A stretch of 64,000 nucleotides of DNA from Metallyticus violacea (lineage: Eukaryota > Arthropoda > Insecta > Mantodea > Metallyticidae): NCBI GenBank assembly GCA_030762175.1, contig CM060833.1, forward strand, positions 170,424,501 to 170,488,500. Direction: 5' to 3'. This document shows positions 37,200 to 50,900 of this stretch, in pieces. Numbering within the stretch: the stretch's first letter is position 1; each line of letters begins with the position of its first letter. The notes below the pieces were generated by a model that did no database searches, was not told where the DNA came from, and saw only the letters and a program-made list of their open reading frames with translations. Made by a program: the position numbers and the translations under genes.

Positions 37200-39570
37200 C
37201 GCTTTCACAGTCTCAAACGTCAACATTAATGGCTGAAAAAAGAAGTGACGTATCATTTCAGTGTTTCCCAGCTGCTGAGAATAATGGTGGCAATAGTTGG
37301 AGGTACCGGACATCCCGATACGTGTTTCCCGACAGATTTCACATTCGGTCGCTAGGATCAAACCATCTCCGTACGAGATATGAAAGCTCTCCTCCCCTCC
37401 AAAGTTGTCTACAAAGTTTGAGGCAGAATGGAATATTTTATGCGCGGTTGTAAGTAATTTGATGACATCGATTTTAACAACGTCCCCGAAGTGGGCATCA
37501 GCATTTTTTTTTATTAACTTTGCTTTATTCCTCAGAGAGGAGAATAGCATGTAGTGTCTGTGTGTTAAGCGAAGATATAAAGAGGGTGTGTAGAGAGAGA
37601 ATAGGAGAAAGCGTTTTATGGACAGTGGCCAGTAATATCAACGTGGGTGCGTGTTAATTAGCTAATTGAATAACGTGTTCAATATTAGTAGCCGCACAGT
37701 GCCAAATGTAATTTGAAAATGGTATTGATAAGTCGTTTCTGGCAAACAACTCCATTGCAACGAATATTTCGAAAATCATACTTTAAAATGTTCATGTTTT
37801 TTCATAAATGTTGGTGTTGTGTTCTCTGTTTATTAGCAGAAAAATTATAGTTTATGGAAGAAAAAACTCCAGTATTTTTATTTTTGTGATTTTGATATAT
37901 ATTCTTCGTGCAACTCTGGGCCTACAATTTTTGGCGGCCGACATGGAAATATATTACGGAATATAAACAATGTCTTTAAAATATACGGAATATTAATGGA
38001 AGAATGCCGTTGTCTTTGTTTTATTTCGCATTAACTGTAACTACATATTTAAAAATTTCTGACGGTCTTAGCTACAGATGATATATAAAAGGGCCACGAT
38101 ATGTCGTATATCTGTGGCTTCTAAGATGCTACAGACTTTGGTTTTATGATCGTGAAGCTGTTGGCTAATGTGTGAATAAAAAGCAAAACAAAAAGGGAGA
38201 AAACTATAAACGTACAAAGAAAATAAAAGATGGAAGATGAGTGACAAATCTTGGTTCAGTAGGCTGGCTAATTGAAGCAGATATTTATAATTACAAACTG
38301 GTAACATTGAACACTACAGTACAGGGAGATGTTTTCCATACTTTTACAGATGACAATTTGCACCACTCTGGCCAAGGGCGGGATCATGGGGTAACTTTAA
38401 TGAAAGCAGCTCTCCTTCTCAGTTAGGAAGACAAGCAGGCCAATTTTTAGAGAAATAAATAACATTGATCTTTAATCATGGCCATACTAAGAACCAAATG
38501 TCGTTTCAATAAATGTTTGTGGTATTGATGAAAGCCGGATTGTATACGAGTACAATCAAATTGCGAAATATAGCTTAGAAAATGTTAAAATGTTTTGCGG
38601 AAAATCTGACCTAATTTGAGGCTATAGTAGTAGTAGATAAGAAAATGCTTCTTGAGGTTTTATTGAGAGTGAAAACACTACAGTTTGTCTTCAATTCGTT
38701 TCATCACCAGACACCTATTGACTAATTTGAGAAATTGTTTTGTAGCCAAGAAATTTTTTCTAATATTTCATAAGCTGATTTCAATGTTAAAATTTTTCTC
38801 TTATACAGTTAAACCACTGCTTACTATAATAATTTCGATAGTGATTTAGTTGGCGAAAGTTCAAGATTTACACCATTTTCGTTTTGTGTTTTTCCCTTAA
38901 AACTATATGCTTTCAATAGAAGTTTATTTTCATCTCACTAAAAACAAAATTCAGATTGATGCACAATATCGGGAATTGCAGCTCTGGAAGGAAACAAATG
39001 ATCGGGAAAGATTTGGAAAATTCCGCACATACACGACACGTTAATTTGAATTTATAACAGCCTTTGCACACAAAACTAGACTCAACTGAATGCGAGCAAC
39101 TAGGAACGGGCTCAGGAAGCGACGTTCAAGGACATGGTAAAAGGGGGAGATCATAAAATACTTATTCGGGACAGGGCATGTTGAACAACCTTCAAGGGAG
39201 ACTTGGTTTTAATTAATACGGAGCGAAACAACAGTAGGAGTTAAATCCATATATAAAATGCTTTGCAAGCTTACATACCACGTTCTGACAAGCAAATGAA
39301 GTATCTTAAAGTCTCTGGGGGCTGTGGAACGAATCACATGGAATAGTTAATGCAGAGGTTTTGCATTTAAGGAGTTGGCAAGGATATGAGCCTGTGAACG
39401 GGCAGGGCATTTAGATGAAGATAGGTTGCGTAGAAATATAGTTTTAAAATTAGGGGCTCTTCTAAAAGTAAGGAGGGGTAAAAATTAAAAAATATCACTT
39501 AAAGAAGAATGCATCAATAAAGCATTGGGTCATTCTTCCAAAATACGTTTGTTGTTCTCAATTTCAGGCG
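37200..39570. other. Unrecognised DNA
   Basis: Open frames around 37083-37550 lie at the right edge of the mariner relic and look like antisense or chance frames. Nothing assignable follows up to the Penelope-like fragment. Confidence 0.45.
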
Positions 39571-39578
39571 CGTAGTAC

Positions 39579-39616
39579 TAACAAGTAGTAACAAGTAGTT
39601 ACAAGTAGTAACAAGG
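39579..39616. repeat. Short tandem decamer, about 4 units
   Basis: ACAAGTAGTA, ACAAGTAGTT, ACAAGTAGTA and ACAAGG in a row, next to the right end of the Penelope-like RT fragment. Confidence 0.85.
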
Positions 39617-40110
39617 TTAAAAATGAAGCTTTTGTTGTAAATTTCTGAGCTTTAGAGCATAATCATAAGAAAAGAGCCATTGCATAAGTGTAATATCTAG
39701 GAATGTAGCAGCAGTGGGAGAGACAGAAGAAGTGAACTTAACTGGAAATTTGGAGTTAAGATTGGTAAGGAACTGCTCGAGAGATTCTGAGCCATGAGAC
39801 CAAAGCATGAATATATTATTAATATATATATAAACTGTAATAATGGTGCAAGAGGTTCTGACTTAAGATACTCCTCCTGTAAGCGTGCCGTAAAAATATT
39901 GACACAAGATGGTGCCATTCTATTGCCCATTGCAGGGCCATTAAATTTTAGATAAAATTCATTATCAAAACTACAGGCATTGAGAGTGAGAACCAAATAA
40001 GTTAAGAGGCAAATAAAATTGTTTGTATAAAAAGAATTAATCCTATAGCTATAAGGTGATTAATGAATAAGAAATCTATTCCTAGAGTTATTCATATTTT
40101 TATTAAAATT
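39600..40110 (-). pseudogene. Penelope-like element reverse-transcriptase fragment
   Basis: Minus-strand frames read VLTLNACSFDNEFYLKFNGP then AMGNRMAPSCVNIFTARLQE (about 39996-39870), followed after a frame change by YINNIFMLWSHGSESLEQFL and FLDITLMQ (about 39820-39670). These match Penelope-like RT blocks (G-AMG---AP--AN-FM, YIDDIF-IW, FLD). The catalytic pair is Asn-Asn instead of Asp-Asp. The N-terminal part is not recognisable and a mariner end follows at 40326. Confidence 0.75.
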
Positions 40111-40325
40111 GTTGCGATATCAAAGGATAGTTTAGAGAAAATATTAGTTGTGCAAATTAAACATAAGATTAAATTTTATTTCCTTGGAAGTGTTAGAGTT
40201 TTAATGATGACAAATTAAATTTGTGGATGGGGTTTGATGATGTACCCGAAAATGGAAGAAATGTCTAACAGCTGCTAATCCTGCATGGTGAGAAATAGTA
40301 TTTTAGTTACATCAATATACTCTTA

Positions 40326-40508
40326 TACCGTGGGTGCCAAAAATGTATACACACTTTCACAGTAGATATCTATTTAATATATTTCAAAGTTGAACCGAAA
40401 AACAACGTAACGTGTAGTATGATGTTCTGTAAATAGATGTGACTCACATACATTATGATAGCGTTGCTACGTGACAGGTAGATCAACAATGAACAAGTGA
40501 AGCCAAGG
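40326..40508 (+). mobile_element. Solo left end of the 19104-type mariner-like element
   Basis: TGGGTGCCAAAAATGTATAC followed by TTCAAAGTTGAACCGAAAAA, GATGTTCTGTAAATAGATGT and GATAGCGTTGCTACGTGACA matches 19108-19290 with few differences and stops after GAACAAGTGAAGCCAAGG. No transposase or right end follows. It lies just to the right of Penelope-like sequence. Confidence 0.8.
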
Positions 40509-41349
40509 TCATTCCTAAAAGCATAACCACTTGCTGTAATAAAGACCTTTGCACAAGCTGGGGAATGTGTGAAATAATATCTGGTTTTGTTTAGAACTAG
40601 CGTCAAGCTTATTTACTGAAATCGAATTAGGTTACGTGTTAACTTTGTTTTCACTCATCCTTGGTTTGTTGCATCAGTGGCGTGCAAAGCCTATTGCAGC
40701 TTATTCCTGATGAAATTTCTGTTGCTGATCTTTAGTGTTCGCAAAATAATTCCAGGCTAAATTTTGTGAATATAATTAGCAAGCTTTAAAACGAACACTT
40801 GTGACTTTGTGACTGTTTAATTTGCTTCTCACATTACAACAATGCAGTCTAAAGTTATTTTTATGTATTTTATTAATAAAGTGTTAAAACTGACTAGAGA
40901 GGTCACATTACTAGGTCATACTATGTTTTCTGACTCTTCTCTCATTCGTTATACATTGTTGGTTTTCATTTATCTAATACTGACTTAATTTAAAGCATTG
41001 TTGAACTTAAACGCCCCTCAGTACTTTCCATGAGAGTTTTTTGGGGGAAAAAATTAAAATTGCGGCGGCTAGAGTGATTTTTAAATTTTACTTAAACCTC
41101 CACTCTGTTTTCAGATATACCCCGGCTCCTAATGACCCGATCGTCCTGCTTTTCAGAAACTATTTTGATTAATTTATTTTAATGAAATATCCGAGTTTCG
41201 ATTAGAAAAATAAAAACTTGCGGCTGATGGAACGTTGACAGATAGACACACACACACATTGAAAATTTGAAGATTTGAAGATTTTCCGAATCTTCATTAA
41301 GAATCTCAGAAACACATTTCCAGAAATTCTGTCACTTCAGCCTGTTTTT

Positions 41350-41612
41350 TTATGGTGTTTAAATGTCCGTTTTTACTACTGAGGCACCACAGATGGTGGA
41401 CACTGACGACACCTGAGATGAAATGATATATTGCGAAAGGATTTTTTTAGTAAGGAAACATTCAGGGCCTAAGTTCAGTGTACCCCCTGCCATTTGCCAT
41501 TCATGACGACTGAGAAAAATCTGGAAAAAACCTCAGTCAGGTAGGACGGTCCTGGTGGGATTCGAACCCCAGACCTCCCGCGCCTTAGCAACCTCGGCCT
41601 ACCGTGGCGGTC
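41350..41612 (-). mobile_element. SINE-B copy with shortened A-to-B box spacing
   Basis: Reverse-strand family copy. On the element strand the head reads GCTAAGGCGCGGGAGGTCTG, about 12 bases (GACTCGTGAGCG in the family) shorter than full copies. No clear target duplication. Confidence 0.85.
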
Positions 41613-41619
41613 TTCACCT

Positions 41620-42403
41620 TATTGTTACATCATGAGAAAGCTAAGCGAGTTGTTATAAGTAATACCCACCACAAAGAAAATAATCGAATTGCGACAGTAC
41701 ATCGTATGCAACGTCAAGAAAACAACTAGAATGGCCAATCAGTGTAAAGATATATCATGTACATCAGTTCAAGATGTTTATTTCTGGTCCTAGTGCATAG
41801 TTAAAGTTTCAAAGAGAATCTCTTTGCAGTCATTCTGTTACAATGAAACACTGTCTAATAAAATATCTAACGTTTATGGTAAAATCGCAGTAAAAGGAAG
41901 AAGGAAAATGAAATGCGCATAAAAATGCACGATTTATGTGTTAGACCGGATATCTAAAGCATTATTGTAAGAAAAATTTTCAAATTTAATTGGAATATCA
42001 ACATTGAGTTTGACTCTGTTCCACAAATTTCAATTAATAGTTTGCGTTTACAATAACTCCGACAAAATACATATATATTTTAAAAACTACCAGTTTTGTT
42101 CAAAACAATAGTAATGTAAATAGTAAATACATTGGAAATACATAAATTAATATTTACTGAGGGAATATAAATTATTTGTGTTTGAAATTTGATGTAGGAC
42201 CTGTAAAGACAATTTACTCATGTATTTTGCATTTAATTTTTCTGCGTCAAAGCTACAACTAATTATATTCAAAAGTATTTTATGTTTTTGAAATTTAATT
42301 TTTTGGAGTCATAGTATTCAATGTGTGATGTTGGCAACTAACACAGGCTTTACACTAGTGAAAGTAATAATTGTAAATTGAACAATTATGTATACTTATA
42401 TAT

Positions 42404-42464
<61 letters not shown>

Positions 42465-44300
42465 CAGCTTACCTGTACGCTTAAAAAGTCATATATATTT
42501 TACATAGCTACTGAGCTTAAAAATTGAGAGGAGGGTTACCCATTTCGGCTCCTAAATTCTCCCTCAAGGCTTTCACACTAAAGTACCTGATTCAGTTCAG
42601 TACAGCACGTGCGATACATTATGAACACACTGCAGGTCTTCCCCCTTAAGTCCTTGCATAAGAAGTGGCTGAGGATGGAGATTTGCATGAGTACGTATCA
42701 ACGACCGGGGGGGAGGGGGTGCAGGCATATCGTTTTACCGACAAGGATACGTCAATTCCAATAATTCTCATATTTGGACAAGTGATATATGTCTTCATGA
42801 CAAAATATTGGGATGTGGTCCCTGTTTCATGTTATGACAGATACCGAAGTCTACATTGAAATGCGAGGAACTATTTTCAGAAAGATGACTGGCATCTGAC
42901 GCATCTTCAATGTCAGTTTGACTGAAATTGTTTTCATCTTTGAAGATCGTGTAATTTCGAGAGGACTCCGGCTGATTCTTGCCCTCTCCCCCCGCTCCAT
43001 ATTTATTCCTAGGGGACGTGTTTAAAGGGAAAGTGTACAACAACATCACTTCTAAATTAAAACCGCAAGAAAACTTGAATGGAAATTGAGGTTTGACTTC
43101 TGATGTATTAATGAATAATGAGAAGTGTGTGTAGGCCTGTCTGGTGTTAACTGGAACAAATTTCAGCACTTTATTACGCTTCTCAAACACAATGTAACGT
43201 CTCTTCTAAATGTCACTGAATTTGTTTGAAAGTTATAAGAAAAAATCTGAGCCCAAGAGCAAGTGAAACACCCTGCAGCGTTCCCAATCACAGTAAAGAT
43301 GCCAGTTAGTTACCGGCTCTGTACTGAACCTTAAGCTTGATGAAGGCTCCAGTCGTTTTACACAAAATAATATATCTTGAATGTATCATTCAGCATTTCT
43401 CCAAGGCTGTTTTAGCCTCAGTACAACTTTGGACAATGTTTATAAATAAACACTTTATAAAAGGATACATTTTAGACATTTTCTTTCCACGCTTTAGCTA
43501 CATCTTTAAGTGGGCGTACGGCTTTCTGAGAAGATGCCGTTTCGCTTCCACTTATAGCAACAGATCACTTCCGTTCTCCTTGTGCTGAAAACTACCGGCA
43601 GCAACTCTTCCGGAACTGCAAGAGGAAACTTCATATCTGCCGATCTCTCACTAACGGCTTGTGATGCAAACTCGGAGTGGTTAAATCTTCTGGTATTCCC
43701 AGAGCACATCAGCAGAACCCATTTCCCTCTTACATTCAATTATCTGAAATTTTTCTCATCCTCCCACTCCTGCCTTCCTTATACACATATAGAAGAAGAG
43801 CTTTTGGAATAGAGAAAGCGTATTCGAGATCTTGGTTGTATCATGGGGGTAGCAAATACTGGATGATTCGGTTGAAGTTTATAAAAAACATATGCTGTCG
43901 GGAGTGAACTGGATGATTTAGTGCCTATAAATTTTACATACTGGAACGGATTATAAAATTAAATATTGCTGTGTTTTACGCAGCTTGCTGAAAAATATGC
44001 TGTATTTATTTCCAACCTCGCGTCTACTCACTGGAATTATGTATGTAGTACATTATGCAAATTCGGTTATAAAAACGATTGATAAACAGGAATGGCATCT
44101 AGCTGGACAAATCTTTAAAAATAACACTCTAGTTTCGCTTTTTCATATCGCCGTTGTGAAACTCTTTGTCACTGGTTCTAGAAGTTTCAAGTTACCTATT
44201 ACAATTTTAGCTTTATAGTTATTTTTGTTTTCGAAGTTTATTCATATTTTACTATACATTCATTTTCTCGACGTTTAGGTACTACTAGTCACATTCTTTG
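41620..44300. other. Unrecognised DNA with a TA microsatellite
   Basis: Contains the (TA)n tract at 42411. A 131-codon minus-strand frame at 43190-42795 shows no domain and no convincing splice context, so it is not called a gene. Confidence 0.45.
42411..42461. repeat. (TA)n microsatellite
   Basis: About 25 TA units, preceded by ACACACACA. Confidence 0.95.
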
Positions 44301-44315
44301 TTTACATTAACTGAA

Positions 44316-44598
44316 CATTTAATTTATTTACGGACGCTCTTTAACATCTCAGGTCATCAGCGTCCCATTCATTTCAGGGCGTGAAACGGCCGACAAATTT
44401 TGCTCAGAGGCCTCTCAGGCTTGAGGTTCTTTTTCGTGCCGTAAATGTACGACACGGGACCCACGTCTTTACTTCCCTTCCGAAGGAAGCCACACTTAGC
44501 ATTTTTCCGCCCGAAAAAATCCATCGACCTTGGCCGGGATTGAACCCGCGATCTTGGGTTTAGGAGGCAAGCATGGTTACCACTACACCCCAGGACCG
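44316..44598 (-). mobile_element. SINE-A, full-length copy
   Basis: Reverse-strand copy with all family blocks and a well-preserved head (GGGATTGAACCCGCGATCTT, GGTTACCACTACACC). A 12 bp target-site duplication with one mismatch lies at 44304-44315 (ACATTAACTGAA) and 44599-44610 (ACATTAACCGAA). Confidence 0.9.
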
Positions 44599-44609
44599 AC
44601 ATTAACCGA

Positions 44610-46869
44610 AGAGAGGGTATATATAGATAGAGGTTTTCAAATGAGTAAGGCATGGACTCCTTTTCTCATCAACCACTGCTCTGTCACCATTCCTCCTTTC
44701 ACTTCTAAACTTAAGCCAAAGATCACGACAAAATTAGCCGGGTATGATCAACTTAAATAATACTAACGTCCTTCTGTTGGGTTACATACTAAAGAAAACA
44801 GCACAATGGGCTAGATCTTAGTACTCCACTGGGTTGTTGGTTGACCTTGGCCGACGTTTCAGGTTAAGCTCAGTTCTTCTATAAAAAACTAACGTGTGTA
44901 CGATTCGGCGGATCTTAAACGTTATGTGATAGTTGGTCATTTGTAAACAGTATGCTAAAAAGGTCAAACAAAAAATAAAAATATTTCTATAAATATTCAT
45001 TTTCAATTTGTCTGTGCTATCACAGTGTTCGAGTTCCAATCTTAATACCATTCATAGTTTTATTAATAAATGTCGTAAGTTGCTAAGATAAAAGCGAAGA
45101 AGACGATATGAGGTGCCACAAAAGAAACTTGGATACATTGGGTGCCTCCTGGAGAAACTCCTGAATTCTTTTCGCCGCCATTCGTAGCAAACGGTAACCT
45201 CTTACACATCCTTGCGAATGGCTCTCAGATTGCTTAATTTTTAAAATGACTGTGATGCAAGAACTTAAACAGGTTGCTTCTGTGAATACGTTTTGGCTTA
45301 AGTATATGACGAGAAACATATCTGAACCTCATTCTGTTTTCCGTAATAGATTCACTTCCTGTAGGAAACAGTTCATATCAATAGTTATCATTCTGCTGAA
45401 TTAACTGTGAGGAAATGTACTACATTTTCTTTTTACAGCAGGATTCTGCGACCGCACATACAGTCAATGTTTCCCTGCAAATAATCCGCAAAGTGTTTGG
45501 CAATATAGTTGTCTATAACAGACATATGGCCCGTTCGATCCTTCGATATATCTTCCTGAAGAATATAAATGAAAATGTAAATGATTAATTCGAGGTTTAA
45601 GAAGAACAATGAAATTCCTAAACAGATACTGGAAATATGAGGAAAATGAGGGTTAGTACTGTTAGCGTCTCTTGGAAGACATACATAACTTTATAAGTGT
45701 AAATAAAATAATTAAACAGTGACTCTTGAGTTTAATCGCGCAGTTTTGTTGACAGCTGGCCGGGAAAAACACACTGCGGTCCATGAACTCCCTGCCTGCA
45801 AGAAAGAAATTTTTGCACAACCTGCGCGACCTAAACATGTTGAAAATACCTGCTTAGATATAAAGAGCAACGGAACTGTTGTTGAACGATATGTTATTTG
45901 TTATAATTGTTTCAATCTCTGAAGACCACAAGCTGATTACTTTATGCCCCGGAGTGTTGAATTAAAGATTTTAGGATGCTGCATATAAACTCGTAAGTCC
46001 ATAGAAAATAAGGCTACGTGATACTGAGGGAAAACTCCTGAAAACCTCAACCTAAACCCGTAACCGCTATTTGGTAAACAAATTAGTTCTAGACCGCAGG
46101 AGTGTGCGGTGATGCACTGCCTTCAGTAGTTCTGGCTTGAGAGGGTCTTGTAAAGTATTCCGGTAATTACAAAGCAGACGTATACAAGATCAGCTTCAAT
46201 ATTTATTAGTTATTACTTTTCAAAATAAGCACCAACTTAAATATAGCCATGTGAAATAAAATCTTAAATGTTAAGTACTTTTATTAGTGAGCAAATGTTA
46301 TCCCAAACTTTGAAAAGCGTTGCTTTTTAACAGTTGCCTTTGTGTTTGCTCTGCATGCCTTATATTTACTTATGACTCCCTAAGTGCACCCACCAGGCTC
46401 CAGTAGGGTAGTCAGAGAGCAGATCCCTGGACTAAATCGGCCATGCAGTGGTGATCGGAAAGATTACTAACATTAATTAAATCACAGTTATATTGAACAA
46501 GTCTCTGTAAAGTGCTTTTCTTTAGAATATCGTGCTAAATAGCTAAGAACATATTCGGGTATCAAGTAAAAGATTTAATATTAAACTCTCCTCAACAAAG
46601 TGCATGGGGCATAAATCAAATAATCATAATAAGGCAAAGGAATTCACAGTTAACTTTTATGTTTTCCATTTAAGAACCAAAAAACAATTCAGAGACCTAA
46701 GGACTCTAACATTGAGAAATGCATTCAGACTGGTAAGTTTATCTATAAACTTAAATATACAGTTATTTATTTCTTTCTGTAAATATGTCCAGTTTCTTTC
46801 TTTTGTATGTCTATTACATTTATTGTTAAATAAAATGCTGCCTTTTTTTTGAAGTACTTGTGTCATATC

Positions 46870-46924
<55 letters not shown>

Positions 46925-47060
46925 TATTGCACAATAAAATGTTGCTCACAAGTCAATAAGTAAGCCAACTAGCTTGCGTGTGTGGGATGCAGCCAAGAAA
47001 CGTACGTTGAAACTGTTCAAGAGTGATTCCAAACATGTCTCTATTAATTAATTGCAGCAT
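44610..47060. other. Unrecognised DNA
   Basis: Ordinary-looking AT-rich DNA with the 51-base T tract at 46873. The minus-strand frame at 45319-45083 is protein-like in composition but unidentified. Confidence 0.45.
46873..46923. repeat. Homopolymer T tract, 51 bases
   Basis: An uninterrupted run of T between CATATCGAG and GTATTGCAC. The length may be inexact in the assembly. If it is a minus-strand poly-A, no body is recognisable to its left or right. Confidence 0.9.
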
Positions 47061-47073
47061 CACGAAAAGCTGT

Positions 47074-47356
47074 ACCGCCACGGGTGGCCGAGATCGTTAA
47101 GGTGCGGACTCGTGAGAGGGAGGTTTGGGGTTCGAATTCCGCCAGGACCGTCCTTCCTGACTGAGGTTTATCCATGTTTTCCTCGGTCCTCATAAATGGC
47201 AAATGCCGGGAAGGTACCCTAAACTTAGGCCTGGAACGTTTCCTTCCTTAAAAATCCATTCCCAATTTATCATTTCATCTCATGTATCATCAATTTCATC
47301 TCATGTATCATCAATTTCAACCTCAGTAATAAAAACGGCGTTAAACATCATTAAAA
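47074..47356 (+). mobile_element. SINE-B copy with an internal tandem duplication
   Basis: Full head and body. Near the 3' end TTTCATCTCATGTATCATCA is present twice in tandem, replacing part of the usual GTGTCCACCGCC block. Target-site duplication AAAAGCTGT at 47065-47073 and 47357-47365. Confidence 0.9.
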
Positions 47357-47756
47357 AAAAGCTGTTTTTGCTATATTAGACTTAACTATCGCAAAACTAT
47401 CACGCGTCCCACTCTCTTATCTGCTGGCCACCCTCACTGATCGCACTGATTGGTCGCCCGACTACACCTCTGGCATTATGGAACTTTAATTTCCCAGTTC
47501 TAAGTCACCTTTCAGGTGCTAAGTGAGCTCTGTCTCTAAATGATTTGGTATTTTGTTTGCAGTGCGTTAAAGCAGGTAACTTTACTATTGTGTGTAAAAT
47601 AAATTTAATGCATTTAAATGTCCAGTCATTTTTCTCCGGTGGGATATAAAACTTCACGGGGGGATATCATAGGGTCCAACTTTTGGTAATACTAATAATA
47701 TAATATATGTACTAATACTTTTAAATTTCCCTTTATCTCTGGTAGCTAGAAGGATT

Positions 47757-47920
47757 GATCCATAAGTTTCCGGCCTCACCGATAAGAATTGTCCCTTCAC
47801 AAAACCCTTATCTGGTGTTATACCTTATCTGTTAAGTGAATAATTGTAGCCGTAACTTCCGCTCTGCTATGTTCAGTTGTTCGGATATATGTAGAATATT
47901 GTGACATGTTCAAAATGGAG
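47757..47920 (+). mobile_element. Solo 5' end of the same mariner family
   Basis: GATCCATAAGTTTCCGGCCTCACCGATAAG and onward matches the right end of the 26702-27958 element read in reverse (TTATCTGTTAAGTGAATA, CAGTTGTTCGGATATAT, GTGACATGTTCAAAATG). The match stops just after the transposase start codon at 47915. It has an 18 bp gap relative to the longer copy. No right end is nearby. Confidence 0.8.
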
Positions 47921-47924
47921 ACAA

Positions 47925-50900
47925 CCATTTTGCCTTTTGTTTATTATTCAAGACAAATTAGTGTGAATTGTGTGTCTAATTTCGTTGTTACTGTTTTATG
48001 TTTATATGTGTATATAATATACACATACAATGTTTATGGAGAAGTGTGCTGACAGCATATTATTTTTGAGTACTATTTAACTAATCTGAAAATACTTGCG
48101 CCGGACATTGATATACAGGATAAAATAAGAAACCGAGAAAGGAATTTTATTTTTGCTAGACCGAAGTTTAGGGTCCTCCTTGGCATTTGCCAGGCATTTG
48201 GTATGAGAAGGGAAGTAAACAAATGCCAGTCACGGAGGATGGCTGTGGTAGAATTAGGAACTACAGACGAAAGCGATCTTGAAACACACCATGCACATCC
48301 ACGTCCCAGGTACAACTTTTCAGTTATGAACGTAAGGGTGGCACTCAGTGAAATGTTCAGAATTTATGAAAGTATTCTCTCACAATGACACCAGAGCAGT
48401 TAATGTTTTCTTCCGTTAGAGCGCTGAGTGTACCATTGCCTGCCTTTCTTCGAGCTGGCTACAGGGAACAACAAACTGTTCATTGGGCTCAGCTAAAGAT
48501 TTTTTTGAGAGGAAAGTAAATTTCAAAGCAGCGCATTGTTCGTCGCTGTAGGCCGAACTGAGCATGTATCAAATTGCACATCTCTCACAGGCTGAAACCG
48601 GGAGTCACAACAATGAAACTACGTGTACTAGTATTAACCTATCGAAATATTGCAACGTTAAATTTTAGCGCGAGAAATTATGCCTTAAAGTGCATTAACC
48701 TTTTTTATTGAACATCGTAATTCGAACTGAAAGAGGCTACCATTAGTATAAGGGAGGTCTGCTACATTACATGGGGAGCCACTGTCTTAATTACTCTCAG
48801 AATGTTCTCCTGCAGTTGCACTTGTCTCAGTGCATGTCCTACAGGATAACGCAAGGCAACCTTTTTGCCAAATGTATTTAGAAATTATAAATGAAGAAAT
48901 AATTGTCATTAGAAGTGTGGTAGGTGCTGAAAGTAGCCAGTACCTTGCTAATTATGTAATGATTCGCACTCAGGGAAGTTTTGCATGAACTGCGGTGTCT
49001 ATCGATGCGCTCAGGTGCAGCAATTGTTTTAATTTTTGTAGAATTCACGTTACGGGTATTCTGGGAACTGACGTATTCACTTAGAGGCAACCAAGAGTCG
49101 TCGGAAAACTGCGCGTAATTCAGTGTCGATAAAATATTGCAACAAATACTCTATTGTTTGCACTGGGAGGTTTCAATTCTTATGCAACAATAAAATTATA
49201 CGCATGCAGTTAGATTTTATTTGTTTATTTATTTTGCAGCTCATTTACTTATGATTAAAGATGGGTGAACAAACATTCGCCCTTCACGAACAGCAGGACA
49301 TATGGGCTAGAGAGAAGCGATCTCTCACATCTCCTTACGTAGGTCATATGTCTGTGTTCACTTTCATTTAATTAAATCATCAGTTTAAACTTTATCAGAA
49401 AACATTAGGAGCCCAGAGCGAGTGAAATAATCAATACAAACAAATTAATGTTACCGCAGTATAATTTGAAAAACAATTTGAATTGCATTTACTTATTTTG
49501 TAAGATGGAGACATTTAATTTTTTTAAACAAATTTCCTTATTCTATTAATTAAATATCTTTAATTTTATTTTTATTTTGAGCGCACTTATTTGTGTTCTA
49601 TTCTTGGCTACAGAGTCAGTACAAATGAAAGATTTTGTCCGCTAAAAACACAAAATATAAGATAAATGGTGCAAAAGAGCGTTTGCCATGCACTGGTGAT
49701 AAAATAGCGAAGAAGTAAAAGCATTTGCAAGTTCCTGCATCAAAAGCACAGACTTCCATTCCTGCGATGACATGTTTAAGGAATTCAAAACAAGGAAATA
49801 TTTTCATAATTTATCAGCACGGTGTAGCTCGTATTCTTATTTCCTCAAGTACAATTATTTTTAGATTCACTTTCTCGCACATCTGTTCTACTTGACTTGA
49901 AATATGCAATCTATTTACCTACATTCTTATAAATTGAAAATTTTGCTCTTCAGAACCATGGTCCTTCTTTATTTTTGCCATTATAAGATTAAACTTTGCT
50001 TGATGTAACTCCGCCCAATTTTTAAAATATACCATACATATATGTACTTAGTAATTATTCCTCCCGTTTATTTTATTAAAGAAGAAAAAGAAGAAGAAGA
50101 AACAAACCTGACGCCACTGAAAGCCAGTGCTGGCATACAAGTGACGCACGGCACATGAGATAATTAAAAATCAATGTCCAAGGTGCTCAGCTGTGGTTGG
50201 CTGCACTTCTAAACTTAACTGCGATTCCCTCTATTCGATCCCCGCTTCATGCAAATGCGGGTTGTACCTTTGGGAACATGAAGCCTAAATTAGCGAACGC
50301 TGCAGTGCAGCTCATCTGTTCTCTTCAGAACACAGTGTTGTATTCCAGCTTGTAATAGCAGTACTTAACGTTTCCCTCTCCTAGCGTCTTAAAATGCATG
50401 GTCATAGATGTTTATGGGGGAAATTGTAAAAAGTAATCTGGTTATGTTGTGTTTTTTTCGCAATATTCCCTCGTTCCTATATTAAATTAGTATTAATGTT
50501 TTTATACACACCTCCTCACTGAAACAACAATGTGTTGTTCATGTAGTAATTTTCGGGGTGTCTGTGCAAGAAAACTAAATTGAATTATAATAGTCGAAAG
50601 TTTCTTTGACTTATTTTCAGGAAAGGGTGGAGAAACTCGGGGAGAAAGGAGAAAGAACCGTCTTTGTTGTCTGTCTCTTTCACCTACTACATTTTCGTTA
50701 TCTTTTTCTTATTTTTCTGCCCATCCTTCCATTTACCCAAGTTATCAAGATAAAACAGGACGTTATTTAAGGTTCCGAACTCTCATGGGTCAAGCGAGGG
50801 TTTGTATAACAGAAACTGAACGTCTTTAAATGGAACGTTTCATGCAAGGCTTGCAGGACACTGTATTACCGACTCAGAAAGAGGCGCAGAAACTTCATTT

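Noticed and set aside
39579..39616. CRISPR-like or satellite array
   Set aside because: Units are only 10 bp and continuous, without spacers; this is a small tandem repeat in a eukaryotic genome.
42411..42461. Regulatory TATA array
   Set aside because: It is a plain TA microsatellite with no nearby gene start.
42795..43190. 131-codon minus-strand ORF as a gene
   Set aside because: No domain, signal peptide or splice context; composition is compatible with chance in this window.
46657..46968. 103-codon minus-strand ORF with poly-Lys
   Set aside because: The Lys run is simply the T tract translated.
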